DNA from: an uncultured Eggerthellaceae bacterium
GTDB taxonomy: Bacteria; Actinomycetota; Coriobacteriia; Coriobacteriales; Eggerthellaceae
Direction of reading: 5' to 3'
DNA length: 64,000 nucleotides
Assembly (NCBI GenBank): GCA_947566075.1
Contig: CANOIM010000002.1
Coordinates: forward strand, 62,001 to 126,000
A model generated the notes under the pieces. That model was not told where the DNA came from and ran no database searches. It saw only the letters and a program-made list of their open reading frames with translations. Shown piece by piece: positions 8,776 to 17,921 of this stretch (position 1 is the first letter of the stretch; each line of letters begins with the position of its first letter). A program made the position numbers and the translations under genes.

Positions 8776-9939
8776 ATGGAAGACACCCAGATAGCGCCCG
8801 CCCCCTTTCGAAACATCGCCATTGCCGGGCTCGGGTTGATCGGCTCGTCGATCGCCGGAGCCATCAAGAAGGCCTATCCGGATGTGCGCATCTTCGGCGT
8901 TGACACTGATCCTCGCAGCGGCGTGGTGGCTCAGGAGCGCGGATGGGTGGATGACGCCTGCACGCCCCGGGATGAGGCCTTCGCCCGCTTCTTGGCCGAT
9001 GAGGCTGACCTGCTCATCATCTCCACCCCGGTGGCGGCGGTGGATGATTACTTCCAGCTGGTGCGCAAGACCGGCTTCGCAGGGGTGGTTACTGACACCA
9101 TCTCCACCAAATCCCATATCTTGGATTCTGCTCGGGAGCTGCTGGACGATGGTCAGCGCTATATTCCCGGTCATCCCATGGCCGGGTCAGAGGCCAGCGG
9201 CATAGATGGTGCCCGCACTGACCTCTACGAAGGGGCGAACTGGATCCTCTGCCCCGATGAGACCACTGACCCGGATAGCTTCCAGAAGCTCCATGAGCTC
9301 ATCTGCGGCATAGATGCCCGGGTGGTGTCATTGCCGCGTGAGAGCCATGATCAAGCCGTGGCCGTGGTGAGCCACGTGCCCCATATGGTGGCCTCCTCTC
9401 TCATGCGGCTGGCCCTTGACCACGCCGATGAGAACAACGCCCTCATGCGTCTGGCTGCGGGTGGTTTCAAAGACACCACCCGGGTGGCGGCAGGGTCACC
9501 GGAGCTCTGGTGCGGCATCGCCTTCGACAATGCCGAAGCCCTTGCTAGCGGCCTTCATGAGATGGAATCCATCATCTCTGCCTACGCCCAGGCTATCGAA
9601 GGGCGTGATGCTGAGGAGCTGAAGCAGCTTTTGCGCATATCGGCGGATGCCCGACGGGCATTGCCAGCCCAATGGGTGCCTGGCTCGGATAAGCTCCTGG
9701 AGGTGCGCATCCCCATGGTGAATCGCACCGGCGTGGTGGCAGAGGTGACCACCATCGCCAGCTCCGTGGGCTGCAACATCCAATCCATCGAGATAGACCA
9801 TCTCTCTGAGGGCAATGCCGTCCTCTCTCTCATGCTCACGGATGAGGGAGATGTGGGGCAGCTCTCCTTCCAACTCATCAACGCAGGGTATACTGTATCC
9901 TTCAGACCCATCGAGCCTAAGGAGCATGCTCATGTCTGA
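8776..9939 (+). CDS. tyrA: Prephenate dehydrogenase with C-terminal ACT domain
   Basis: NAD-dependent oxidative decarboxylation of prephenate (or arogenate) toward tyrosine. The Rossmann motif AGLGLIGSSIAGAIK lies near residues 16-30, and the catalytic-domain segments GHPMAGSEASG and SHVPHMVASSL are typical. An ACT ligand-binding domain starts near residue 310 (IPMVNRTGVVAEVTTIASS), which suggests feedback control by tyrosine. The 387-residue length fits the ACT-fused form. aroA overlaps by 8 bases, so two aromatic-pathway steps are co-translated. The preceding 87-base gap contains TACAAT at 8731, a possible -10 box without a convincing -35. Confidence 0.95.
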   Translation: MEDTQIAPAPFRNIAIAGLGLIGSSIAGAIKKAYPDVRIFGVDTDPRSGVVAQERGWVDDACTPRDEAFARFLADEADLLIISTPVAAVDDYFQLVRKTGFAGVVTDTISTKSHILDSARELLDDGQRYIPGHPMAGSEASGIDGARTDLYEGANWILCPDETTDPDSFQKLHELICGIDARVVSLPRESHDQAVAVVSHVPHMVASSLMRLALDHADENNALMRLAAGGFKDTTRVAAGSPELWCGIAFDNAEALASGLHEMESIISAYAQAIEGRDAEELKQLLRISADARRALPAQWVPGSDKLLEVRIPMVNRTGVVAEVTTIASSVGCNIQSIEIDHLSEGNAVLSLMLTDEGDVGQLSFQLINAGYTVSFRPIEPKEHAHV

Positions 9940-11251
9940 TGCCGTTACCATCAAACCGCTGACCAGCCCGCTTTCGGGGGACGTTCGCGTTCCCGGAGAC
10001 AAATCCATATCCCACCGGGCTGTTCTCTTCTCGGCCATGGCCGAGGGGACGTCCCATCTCAAGGGCGTCCTTGACTCCGAGGACGTGCGCTCTTCCATAC
10101 AGGCCGTTGAGGCGCTGGGGGCGCAGGTGGACCTGCACCCAACGGATGACGGCTCATTGGAGGGCGCTGTCACGGGCTGGGGTGCCAAGGGCCCCTCTCA
10201 GCCGGATGTGCCCATAGACTGCGGCAACTCCGGCACCACCGCACGGCTCCTCATGGGCATCTTGGCTCCTTGGGATATCCAGGTCACCATCACGGGGGAT
10301 GATTCGCTCAAGCGGCGCCCCATGCGGCGCAATACCGCTCCTCTCATGAAGATGGGCGTTCAGTTCAAGCCTGCTGAGGCAGACCATCTTCCCATCACGG
10401 AGAAGGGCACCTCTCATCTGCGCGCCATCACCTATGATGCGCCCATGGCTTCTGCTCAGCTGAAGACGGCAGTGCTCTTGGCGGGGGTCTATGCGGATGG
10501 CAAGACCACGCTGAATGAGCCAGCGCCTTCGCGCAATCATACTGAGCTCATGCTCCCTGAATTCGGCGTGCCCACCACAGCGGGCACCCGGGTGGCCAGC
10601 GTCACGGGCCCCCAGGTCATGCATGCCGCTGACCTGAACGTGCCTGGGGATCCCTCTTCAGCTGCGTTCCTCTGCGCTGCGGCCATCCTCAAGCGCGGGA
10701 GCTCCATCTGCATCCAGGACGTCTCTCTGAATCCGGCCCGCATCGGCTTCGTCCGTACGTTGGAGCGCATGGGCGCCAACATAGAGGATGCCCGTGAAGG
10801 GGCTGAGGGCAAAGCTCCCTTCGGCATCATCAGGGCTTCCTTCAGCGAACGGCTCCATGGCTGTGAGGTTCCTGCTCAGCATTTCGCCTCCATCGTGGAT
10901 GAGGTGCCCATCCTGGCGGTAGTGGCCGCCCATGCCAAGGGGGTCACCGTGTTCAAAGGGGCTTCTGAGCTGCGCGTGAAGGAGACAGACCGTCTCCAGG
11001 CCATCATCGACGGCCTGGAGCTCATCGGCATCGATGCCTGGGAAGAAGGGGACAACCTCTACATAGAAGGTGACCCGAACCTGACCGTGCCTGCAGGGGT
11101 GACGTTCGATTCCCATGGGGACCATCGCCTGGCCATGACTTGGGCGGTGCTGGGGATGACCTCTACGGCCCCCATTGCCATCCAGGGGTTCGAGTCCATC
11201 GCCATCAGCTATCCAGGGTTCCTGGATGCCATCTCGTCTTTGGAGGCTTGA
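9932..11251 (+). CDS. aroA: 3-phosphoshikimate 1-carboxyvinyltransferase (EPSP synthase)
   Basis: Shikimate-pathway enzyme that transfers enolpyruvate from PEP to shikimate-3-phosphate. Recognisable segments are VPGDKSISHRAVLFSAMAEG near the N-terminus, DCGNSGTTARLLMG, VKETDRLQAI and DSHGDHRLAMTWAVLG. I chose the ATG at 9932 because AAGGAG at 9919-9924 sits about 7 bases before it; a second ATG at 9926 is too close to that SD, and longer in-frame starts run into tyrA. The product is 439 residues, normal. It overlaps tyrA by 8 bases and abuts cmk with no gap. Confidence 0.96.
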   Translation: MSDAVTIKPLTSPLSGDVRVPGDKSISHRAVLFSAMAEGTSHLKGVLDSEDVRSSIQAVEALGAQVDLHPTDDGSLEGAVTGWGAKGPSQPDVPIDCGNSGTTARLLMGILAPWDIQVTITGDDSLKRRPMRRNTAPLMKMGVQFKPAEADHLPITEKGTSHLRAITYDAPMASAQLKTAVLLAGVYADGKTTLNEPAPSRNHTELMLPEFGVPTTAGTRVASVTGPQVMHAADLNVPGDPSSAAFLCAAAILKRGSSICIQDVSLNPARIGFVRTLERMGANIEDAREGAEGKAPFGIIRASFSERLHGCEVPAQHFASIVDEVPILAVVAAHAKGVTVFKGASELRVKETDRLQAIIDGLELIGIDAWEEGDNLYIEGDPNLTVPAGVTFDSHGDHRLAMTWAVLGMTSTAPIAIQGFESIAISYPGFLDAISSLEA

Positions 11252-11938
11252 GTGATCATCGCGATAGACGGACCGGCCGGGGCCGGTAAATCCAGCGTTG
11301 CCAAGGCCTGTGCCAAGAAGCTGGGGTTCAAGTGCCTGGACACGGGGGCCATGTACCGCTCTGTTGCCTGGCTGGCGTTGCAAGAGGGCGTAGAGCTGGA
11401 TGACGATGACGCCTTGGGGCAGCTGGCCCGAAGCTGTACCATCAGCTTCCAGCACGAAGCAGGCAACCCCATAGCCAAAGGGGTCACCATCAACGGTCAC
11501 GATGTCACGGAAGCCATCCGCACGGCTCAGATAGACAAAGTGGTGAGCCCGGTGTCCGCCGCCGGGCAGGTGCGTGAAGCGCTGGTGGAAGAGCAACGCC
11601 GGATAGCCTCCGGGGGTGACTACGTCATAGAAGGCAGAGACATTGGCACCGTGGTCTGCCCGGATGCCCAGCTCAAGGTGTTCCTCACCGCCTCTGATGA
11701 AGAGCGCGCCCACCGGCGCGTGCGTCAGAACGCGGATAGGGGCGTGGGCTCCATAGATTATCAAGAGGTGCTGGCTGACATCATCCGCCGGGATGAGGCT
11801 GACCAGAACCGCGGGAATTCTCCGCTCAGGCCTGCCGATGATGCCCGCGTGATAGATTCCACAGGCACTTACATAGAAGACATCATCGAAAGCATCTGCG
11901 TGCTAGCAACCCTGGCCCAAGAGGGCCCGGGGGCTTGA
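11252..11938 (+). CDS. cmk: Cytidylate kinase
   Basis: Phosphorylates CMP/dCMP using ATP. The P-loop GPAGAGKS is at residues 7-14 and the NMP-binding segment LDTGAMYRSVAW follows; further family segments are IEGRDIGTVVCPDA and DEERAHRR. The length of 228 residues is normal. It begins with GTG on the base immediately after the aroA stop. The order cmk-plsC-ispH is a common conserved cluster linking nucleotide, phospholipid and isoprenoid precursor supply. Confidence 0.96.
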   Translation: MIIAIDGPAGAGKSSVAKACAKKLGFKCLDTGAMYRSVAWLALQEGVELDDDDALGQLARSCTISFQHEAGNPIAKGVTINGHDVTEAIRTAQIDKVVSPVSAAGQVREALVEEQRRIASGGDYVIEGRDIGTVVCPDAQLKVFLTASDEERAHRRVRQNADRGVGSIDYQEVLADIIRRDEADQNRGNSPLRPADDARVIDSTGTYIEDIIESICVLATLAQEGPGA

Positions 11939-11945
11939 GGTTCCC

Positions 11946-12770
11946 ATGGGCTTGTTCCTTCCCTATGAGAAGATGTGGGATATGCCCCTGGGGGGCGTGT
12001 CCTCTGAGAAGCAGATACCCCATTGGTTCGGGAACCTGGCCTACGTGCTAGTGGGCGGGGTGTGCAAGCTCTTGTTCCGCTATCGGGTGGACGGCCGGGA
12101 GACGCTGCGCGCCTTTGCGGGTCAGTGCGGTGCGGTGGTGGTCTGCAATCATACGTCGTTCCTTGATGTGGCCTTCATCTATCTTTCCGCCCGTCCCAAA
12201 CAGTGGATTCGTCTCATGGGCCGCGAGAGCCTCTTCGACAACGCCCATGGTCTGGTGGGGCAGATCCTCTCCCGGGTAGGGGCATTCCCGGTCAAGCGGG
12301 ATAGCTCTGATAGGACCGCCATCAAGCGAGCCGCTCATATGCTGAAGGAAGATGAGCTGGTGGGCATCCTGCCCGAGGGGACGCGTCGGGGCAAGGGCTC
12401 CAAGATCCCCAGCCTCCATGCGGGGGCGGCATTCGTGGCGAAGATGGGGAAGGCGCCGCTTCTGCCCATGACGGTGCGCAATGCTGAATACGTGAAGCAG
12501 AAGGGCAAGCCCATCCATTTTCCGAAGATCACCGTGGAATACGGCACGCCGGTGGTGCTCTCTGACTTCGATTTCTTGCCGAAGGGGGACAGGCTGGAGG
12601 GCTGTACCTGGTATGCCATGCGGGAGTGCTTCGCGCTTTCCCGTCAGATCCCGGCCGATGAGGTGGACATGGTCAGCCTCTTCCCGGAAACGCGGGATTA
12701 CGCTGATATCTTCCGTGAGCATCCCATCCCCGTGCGCACTCCTGCTGAGGCCATAGCGGCATGCAGGTGA
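11946..12770 (+). CDS. plsC: 1-acyl-sn-glycerol-3-phosphate acyltransferase
   Basis: Adds the second acyl chain to lysophosphatidate to make phosphatidic acid at the membrane. The HX4D catalytic motif is present as NHTSFLD, and the phosphate-binding motif as PEGTRRGKG. It has 274 residues, a little longer than the minimal family member because of N- and C-terminal extensions. It overlaps ispH by 10 bases. plsY, which performs the preceding acylation, is encoded at 16272. Confidence 0.93.
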   Translation: MGLFLPYEKMWDMPLGGVSSEKQIPHWFGNLAYVLVGGVCKLLFRYRVDGRETLRAFAGQCGAVVVCNHTSFLDVAFIYLSARPKQWIRLMGRESLFDNAHGLVGQILSRVGAFPVKRDSSDRTAIKRAAHMLKEDELVGILPEGTRRGKGSKIPSLHAGAAFVAKMGKAPLLPMTVRNAEYVKQKGKPIHFPKITVEYGTPVVLSDFDFLPKGDRLEGCTWYAMRECFALSRQIPADEVDMVSLFPETRDYADIFREHPIPVRTPAEAIAACR

Positions 12771-13597
12771 TCCTGGCTGAGTTCTCCGGGGCCTGCTATG
12801 GGGTCCAGCGGGCGTTGGATATGGTGGATTCCCTCTTGGAAGCGGGTGCATCCGTGACCACCTTGGGTCCGCTCATCCATAACCCTCAGGTGGTGCGCAA
12901 GCTGGAATCCCAGGGCGTGCGCGTGGCCGAGGATGTGGCTGAGGTGGATGGCGGCACGGTGGTCATCCGCAGTCACGGAGTCACCCCCCAGGTGAAGGAG
13001 CGCATCCAAGAGCAGGGGCTAGCCATGGCTGATGCTACGTGCCCCCATGTGGCCCGAGCCCAGGCAGCGGCGGCTGAGCTGGCCCAGGCGGGATGTCGGG
13101 TGCTGGTGGTGGGGGAGGCGGGCCATCCGGAAGTGGAGGGGCTCTTGGCCTACGCGAAGGCATCGGGGGCCGCTGCTGATGTGGTGTTGAGCCCTGAAGA
13201 CATCCCTGCTGACCTCTACGAACCGGTGGGCGTGGTGGTCCAAACCACCCAGACCAAGGACAACCTAGAGGGCATCTTGGCTGCCCTGGAGGACCGGGGC
13301 ATCTCGGCCACCGTCAAGGACACCATCTGCTCTGCTACGCGCAAGCGTCAGAAGACGGCAGCGGAGGTGGCCCGCCAAGTGGATGCCATGGTGGTCTTAG
13401 GGGGCAAGAACTCCTCTAACACCACGCGCCTCTCAGAGATCTGCTCCCAGAGCTGCCCGCGTACCTTCCATGTGGAATCAGCCGCTGAGCTGAGCCGCCT
13501 TGATCTGGACGGCTGTACGGTGATCGGGATCACGGCCGGGGCTTCCACCCCGGAAGACCAGATCGCTGACGCCCGATCCATCTTGGAGGCCCTGTGA
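12761..13597 (+). CDS. ispH: 4-hydroxy-3-methylbut-2-enyl diphosphate reductase
   Basis: Fe-S enzyme that makes IPP and DMAPP, the last step of the MEP pathway. The three cluster-binding cysteines are recognisable in GACYGVQRAL (near residue 12), DATCPHV and DTICSATRKRQ, and the substrate histidine motif in RSHGVTP. The length of 278 residues matches the short bacterial form without an S1 fusion. It overlaps plsC at its start and the DUF512 gene at its stop, so it is embedded in a single transcription unit. Confidence 0.96.
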   Translation: MQVILAEFSGACYGVQRALDMVDSLLEAGASVTTLGPLIHNPQVVRKLESQGVRVAEDVAEVDGGTVVIRSHGVTPQVKERIQEQGLAMADATCPHVARAQAAAAELAQAGCRVLVVGEAGHPEVEGLLAYAKASGAAADVVLSPEDIPADLYEPVGVVVQTTQTKDNLEGILAALEDRGISATVKDTICSATRKRQKTAAEVARQVDAMVVLGGKNSSNTTRLSEICSQSCPRTFHVESAAELSRLDLDGCTVIGITAGASTPEDQIADARSILEAL

Positions 13598-14967
13598 GCC
13601 TTGAGAGAGGGCCTCGGGCCGTGATCGCTGCGGTGGATGCCGAATCTCCCGCCTTTCGGGCAGGGCTCGAAGCGGGAGATGCAGTATTGGCGGTGGATGG
13701 CCACCCGGTGCGCGACATCCTGGATTGGCAGTGGCTCACCACGGAAGGGGAATGCTGCCTTTCCTGCGTGGGCGCTCAAGGGGAAGAGGCAGATGTCTTC
13801 CTTGAGCGCTCTTTCGGTGAGAGCTGGGGCATCACCTTCCAGGGCGTTGTCTATGATGAGGTGCGCACCTGCCGCAACGCCTGCGCCTTCTGCTTCATGC
13901 GGCAGCTGCCGAAAGGGCTTCGCAGCCCCCTGTATCTCAAGGATGATGACTTCCGCTTGAGCTTCCTCTCAGGGAACTTCGTCACCCTCACGAATCTGGG
14001 GGATGAGGATATCCAGCGGATCCTGGAGCAGCGCTTGAGCCCTTTGCGTGTCTCCCTCCATGCCGTGAGCGCTCCTGTGCGGGAGCGCCTCATGGGGAAG
14101 CATGCCTCCCGGGGTCTTGAGAACCTGGAAGCGCTTCTGGCTGGCGGCATCCAGGTGGACGCCCAGATCGTGCTGGTACCCGGCGTCAATGATGGTCCTG
14201 TGCTGGACGAGACGCTTCGATGGGCCTACGGGCGGCCCGGCATCACCGGGGTGGGCATCGTGCCTTTGGGGTTCACCCGTCATCAATGCACCTTCGCCAA
14301 GAGCTTCGATGACCCCTCCGATGCCCAGGCGGTCTTGGAGCAGGTGCGCCCCTATCAGATGAGGGCCGAAGCGGAGCGGGGGGATGCCTGGGTCTTCTGC
14401 GCGGATGAATTCTATTTGAGCGCCTATGGGAACACGGTGTTGGAGCACCTTCCCAGCGCCTCCTTCTACGGGGGCTACCCTCTCTTCGAGGACGGGATAG
14501 GCATCGTGCGCAGCTGCGTGGATGAGTGGTGCTCACCTGCAAGCCAGGAGGCCCTGGCTCAGGTGGCAGCCAGCCTTGAGAACGCCCGTCAGCGCCTCAT
14601 CTTCCTGTGCGGTCAAGCCATGGGATCCTACTTCCCGGCGCTTCTGGAAGGCTCTCCCTTGGCTCCCAACGCCAGTGCCCTCTTCGTGCCCAACCGCTTC
14701 TTCGGAGGCAATGTGGATGTGACGGGGCTGCTTGCGGGAGAGGATATGGTGTGGTCCATCCAGGCCCACGAAGGTGACAGCGGGTGCCTCTACCTGCTCC
14801 CGGGGGTGGCCTTCAATGATGATGGCCTCACGGTGGACGGGATGACCCCGGAAGATATCATGGAGAAGTCTGGGAAGGCGGTGGAGGTGGTGCCTTCCAA
14901 TCCGCTAGACTGTATCGGACTATTGAAGAGCAGAAGCGAGGGAGCCAACCCATGGCATTGCCGATGA
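13594..14967 (+). CDS. DUF512 family radical SAM protein with N-terminal PDZ-like domain
   Basis: A 457-residue member of the TIGR03279/DUF512 family, whose reaction is not established. Residues 1-50 resemble a PDZ domain (SPAFRAGLEAGDAVLAVDGH). A radical-SAM-type CX3CX2C motif appears as CRNACAFCF near residue 93, in a non-canonical context for radical SAM proteins. The C-terminal DUF512 region follows. The GTG start overlaps the ispH stop. The end of this gene overlaps the start of der, a linkage common in other bacteria that suggests a role in ribosome assembly or envelope biogenesis; that is inference from neighbourhood only. Confidence 0.9.
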   Translation: MSLERGPRAVIAAVDAESPAFRAGLEAGDAVLAVDGHPVRDILDWQWLTTEGECCLSCVGAQGEEADVFLERSFGESWGITFQGVVYDEVRTCRNACAFCFMRQLPKGLRSPLYLKDDDFRLSFLSGNFVTLTNLGDEDIQRILEQRLSPLRVSLHAVSAPVRERLMGKHASRGLENLEALLAGGIQVDAQIVLVPGVNDGPVLDETLRWAYGRPGITGVGIVPLGFTRHQCTFAKSFDDPSDAQAVLEQVRPYQMRAEAERGDAWVFCADEFYLSAYGNTVLEHLPSASFYGGYPLFEDGIGIVRSCVDEWCSPASQEALAQVAASLENARQRLIFLCGQAMGSYFPALLEGSPLAPNASALFVPNRFFGGNVDVTGLLAGEDMVWSIQAHEGDSGCLYLLPGVAFNDDGLTVDGMTPEDIMEKSGKAVEVVPSNPLDCIGLLKSRSEGANPWHCR

Positions 14968-16268
14968 TCGCAGTGGTGGGGCGCCCCAATGTGGGCAAAT
15001 CCACCTTCGTGAACAAGATAGCCCAGACCAACGATGCCATCGTCCATGAGATGCGTGGCGTCACCCGAGACCGCAGCTACCATGAGGCTGACTGGAACGG
15101 CGTGGACTTCATGCTGGTGGATACCGGTGGCATCGAGGTGGGCACTGACGATGACTTCCAGATATCCATCCGCTCCCAGGCCTATGAGGCGAAGGATCAG
15201 GCGGACATAATCCTGTTCATGGTGGATGGGCGCGTGGGGATGCAGGCCGATGATGAAGAGGTGGCGCGCATCCTGAAGCGCACGGGCAAGCCCGTGTTCC
15301 TGCTGGTGAACAAGCTTGACAACCCCGATGCCGAGGGAGACCTTTGGGAATACTACCAGCTGGGGCTGGGGGAGCCCTGGCCCATCTCCTCGGTCCATGG
15401 CCATGGCACGGGGGATCTGCTGGACGGGGTGGTAGAGGCCATCCGGGCCTCTGGCTTGGATGAACAGGAGGCCGAAGAGCCTGCGGTCAACATCGCCATC
15501 ATCGGGCGGCCGAACGCAGGGAAGTCATCGCTCACCAACAAGATGACCAAGGGAGAGCGCTCCATCGTGAGCCCGGTGGCTGGTACCACGCGGGATGCGG
15601 TGGATACCCTGGTCCAGCATGAAGGGGAGCTCTTCCGCATCGTGGACACGGCGGGGCTGCGCCAGAAGAGCAAGATCACCGAATCCGTGGAGTACTACGG
15701 CTTCGTGCGCGCTCTGCGCGCCATAGACCGGGCTGATGTGGCGGTGTTGGTGATAGATGGCACCCTGGGGGTCACCAATGAGGATCAGCGGGTGGCCAGC
15801 TACGCCGCGGAACGCGGCTGCGCCCTGGTCATCGTGCTGAACAAATGGGACATCGTAGAGGGGGCGGAAGCCAAAGAGAAGGTGCGCTTTGACCTGGAGG
15901 ATGAGCTGGTCTTCGTGAGCTACGCCCCCGTCATAGCCATATCGGCCCTCACGGGCAAAGGGGTGGAGCGAGTCTGGAAGGCCATCGATCAGGCCTATGA
16001 GGGCTTCTCGTCCACGCTGCCCACGGGTCAGCTCAACCGCTGGCTGGCAGAGATCCAAGAGACGGGCCACACGGTGACCAAGGGCAAGACGGTGCTGCGC
16101 ATCAAATACGTCACCCAAACGGGCACGTGCCCGCCTCAGCTCACGTTCTTCTGCAACAGGCCTGATGTGGTCACAGACAACTACGAGCGCTTCTTGGAGA
16201 ACCGTCTGCGCAAGGCCTTCGACCTGACGGGCACGCCCGTGCGCTTCAAGTTCAAGAAGAAGGATTAG
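14952..16268 (+). CDS. der: Ribosome biogenesis GTPase Der (EngA)
   Basis: Tandem-GTPase factor for 50S subunit assembly. Two G domains are visible: G1 motifs GRPNVGKS near residue 11 and GRPNAGKS near 183, with DTGG and DTAG G3 motifs and NKLD/NKWD G4 motifs. A C-terminal KH-like domain follows from about residue 355. The 438-residue length is standard. The start overlaps the DUF512 gene by 16 bases. Confidence 0.97.
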   Translation: MALPMIAVVGRPNVGKSTFVNKIAQTNDAIVHEMRGVTRDRSYHEADWNGVDFMLVDTGGIEVGTDDDFQISIRSQAYEAKDQADIILFMVDGRVGMQADDEEVARILKRTGKPVFLLVNKLDNPDAEGDLWEYYQLGLGEPWPISSVHGHGTGDLLDGVVEAIRASGLDEQEAEEPAVNIAIIGRPNAGKSSLTNKMTKGERSIVSPVAGTTRDAVDTLVQHEGELFRIVDTAGLRQKSKITESVEYYGFVRALRAIDRADVAVLVIDGTLGVTNEDQRVASYAAERGCALVIVLNKWDIVEGAEAKEKVRFDLEDELVFVSYAPVIAISALTGKGVERVWKAIDQAYEGFSSTLPTGQLNRWLAEIQETGHTVTKGKTVLRIKYVTQTGTCPPQLTFFCNRPDVVTDNYERFLENRLRKAFDLTGTPVRFKFKKKD

Positions 16269-16271
16269 CCC

Positions 16272-16919
16272 ATGACCCAACCGCTCATCTTGGCCCTCCT
16301 GTTCGTGGGCACGTTCCTCCTTGGCTCCATCCCTTGGGGGGTCATCGTCTCGCGGATAGGGTTCCATAAGGATATCCGCAGCGAAGGCTCTGGCAACATC
16401 GGGGCTACCAACGCCTTGCGCACCATGGGGAAGAAGGGAGGAGCAGCCGTCTTCCTGTTGGACTTCGGCAAGGGGCTCCTCTCTGGGGTCATTGCGCTCT
16501 TGGTGGCCGGGCACCTGACAGAGGAAGGGGCTTTCGCAGGCAGCCTGGTCATGGCGGTGGGATTCCTGGGGTGCGTGTGGGGTCACATCTTCAGCCCCTG
16601 GCTCAAGTTCCACGGAGGCAAGGGTATCTCAGTGGCGGTGGGCTATCTGTTCTTCCTCTACGGCCCCCTCTGGGCTCTGGCTGAGATAGCGCTCTTCGCC
16701 CTGGTGGTGGCGCTCACCCGCTATGTGTCCGCGGGTTCGGTGGCAGCAGCGGTGGCTTGCCCCTTCATCGGGCTGTATCTCTTCTGGGGGCAATGGGTGG
16801 CTGTGGGGCTCATCACCCTGACAGCCCTCACGGTCATTTGGGCCCATCGCTCGAACCTGAGCCGTTTGAAGCACGGTACGGAGAGCAAGCTAGGTTCCAA
16901 GGCGAAGGAGCGTTCATGA
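16272..16919 (+). CDS. plsY: Glycerol-3-phosphate acyltransferase PlsY
   Basis: Polytopic membrane enzyme that uses acyl-phosphate to acylate glycerol-3-phosphate. Family motifs are GSIPWGVIVSR, EGSGNIGATNALRTMG and KFHGGKGISVAVG. The length of 215 residues is normal. It overlaps gpsA by 4 bases (ATGA), so the supply of glycerol-3-phosphate and its first acylation are encoded together, complementing plsC upstream. Confidence 0.96.
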   Translation: MTQPLILALLFVGTFLLGSIPWGVIVSRIGFHKDIRSEGSGNIGATNALRTMGKKGGAAVFLLDFGKGLLSGVIALLVAGHLTEEGAFAGSLVMAVGFLGCVWGHIFSPWLKFHGGKGISVAVGYLFFLYGPLWALAEIALFALVVALTRYVSAGSVAAAVACPFIGLYLFWGQWVAVGLITLTALTVIWAHRSNLSRLKHGTESKLGSKAKERS

Positions 16920-17911
16920 AAGCCTGTGTCATAGGTTCGGGTTCCTGGGGGACGGCACTCTCTCAAGTGCTGGCAGACGCGGGTTGCACGGTATCTTTGC
17001 TCGTGAGGCGCGCTAGCGTGGCAGAGGGCATCAACCGCGATCACCGCAACCCTGATTACCTGACGGATGCCATCCTTTCCCCACAGGTCACCGCTACCAC
17101 CTCTTTGGCTGAGGCGCTGGAGGGGGCGGAGGCCTGCGTGGTGGTGACGCCTTCCCAGTACCTCAGGGACACGGCCCGCAGCTTGCAAGGGGCCTTGCCC
17201 CCAGAGCTTCCCGTGGTCATCTGCTCCAAGGGGGTGGAGGCGGCCACCGGCGCGCTTCCGGCAGAGGTGTTCGCCGAAGAAGTGGGGAACCCCAGCCGCA
17301 TAGGGGTGCTCTCGGGTCCTACCCATGCCGAAGAGGTCATCCATCAGGTTCCTTCGGGGGCTGTCAGCGCGGCGGCCTCAGCGGATACGGCCCTCTTCTT
17401 CCGAAGCCTCTTCGCCACGGACTATTTCCGCACCTATACCTCAGAGGATATCGTGGGAGTGGAGCTCTGCGGGGCCTTCAAGAACGTCATCGCCATAGCC
17501 GTGGGCATCGCCTATGGGTTGGGGATGGGGGATGATACCGCTGCCATGCTCATCACCCGCGGCCTTGCCGAGATGAGCCGCATGGTAGAGCACTGTGGGG
17601 GCGAGGCCATCACCTGCCTGGGGCTGGCGGGTTGCGGGGACATGGTGGTCACCTGCACTTCCCGTCATTCGCGCAATAGGCGCTTCGGTGAGGATTACAT
17701 AGCCCAGGGGAGGACGTTGGAGGATTTCCAGGCGGATACCCATATGGTGGTGGAAGGGGCTATCGCCTGCAAGACGCTGGAGGTGCTGAGCGAGCGGCAC
17801 GGGGTTGAGCTCCCTCTGACCGATGCGGTCCGTCAAGTGGTCTGGCAGGGGGCTGACCCTGCGCTGGTGGCTCGCACGTTGTTGGACCGTCCGCTCAAAG
17901 CGGAATTCTGA
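16916..17911 (+). CDS. gpsA: NAD(P)-dependent glycerol-3-phosphate dehydrogenase
   Basis: Reduces dihydroxyacetone phosphate to sn-glycerol-3-phosphate for phospholipid synthesis. The nucleotide-binding motif GSGSWGTALSQVLADAG is at the N-terminus; family segments ICSKGVE, LSGPTHAEEV and ELCGAFKNVIAIAVGIA are present. An in-frame ATG exists at 16757 inside plsY, but the ATG at 16916 gives the canonical N-terminus MKACVIGSGSWG, lies after GAAGGAG, and overlaps the plsY stop as a coupled start. The product is 331 residues. Confidence 0.96.
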   Translation: MKACVIGSGSWGTALSQVLADAGCTVSLLVRRASVAEGINRDHRNPDYLTDAILSPQVTATTSLAEALEGAEACVVVTPSQYLRDTARSLQGALPPELPVVICSKGVEAATGALPAEVFAEEVGNPSRIGVLSGPTHAEEVIHQVPSGAVSAAASADTALFFRSLFATDYFRTYTSEDIVGVELCGAFKNVIAIAVGIAYGLGMGDDTAAMLITRGLAEMSRMVEHCGGEAITCLGLAGCGDMVVTCTSRHSRNRRFGEDYIAQGRTLEDFQADTHMVVEGAIACKTLEVLSERHGVELPLTDAVRQVVWQGADPALVARTLLDRPLKAEF

Positions 17912-17921
17912 GGAGGAGCCC

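Noticed and set aside
10658..11764. A 368-residue minus-strand frame opposite aroA and cmk
   Set aside because: It overlaps two certain genes completely and has the composition of an antisense shadow.
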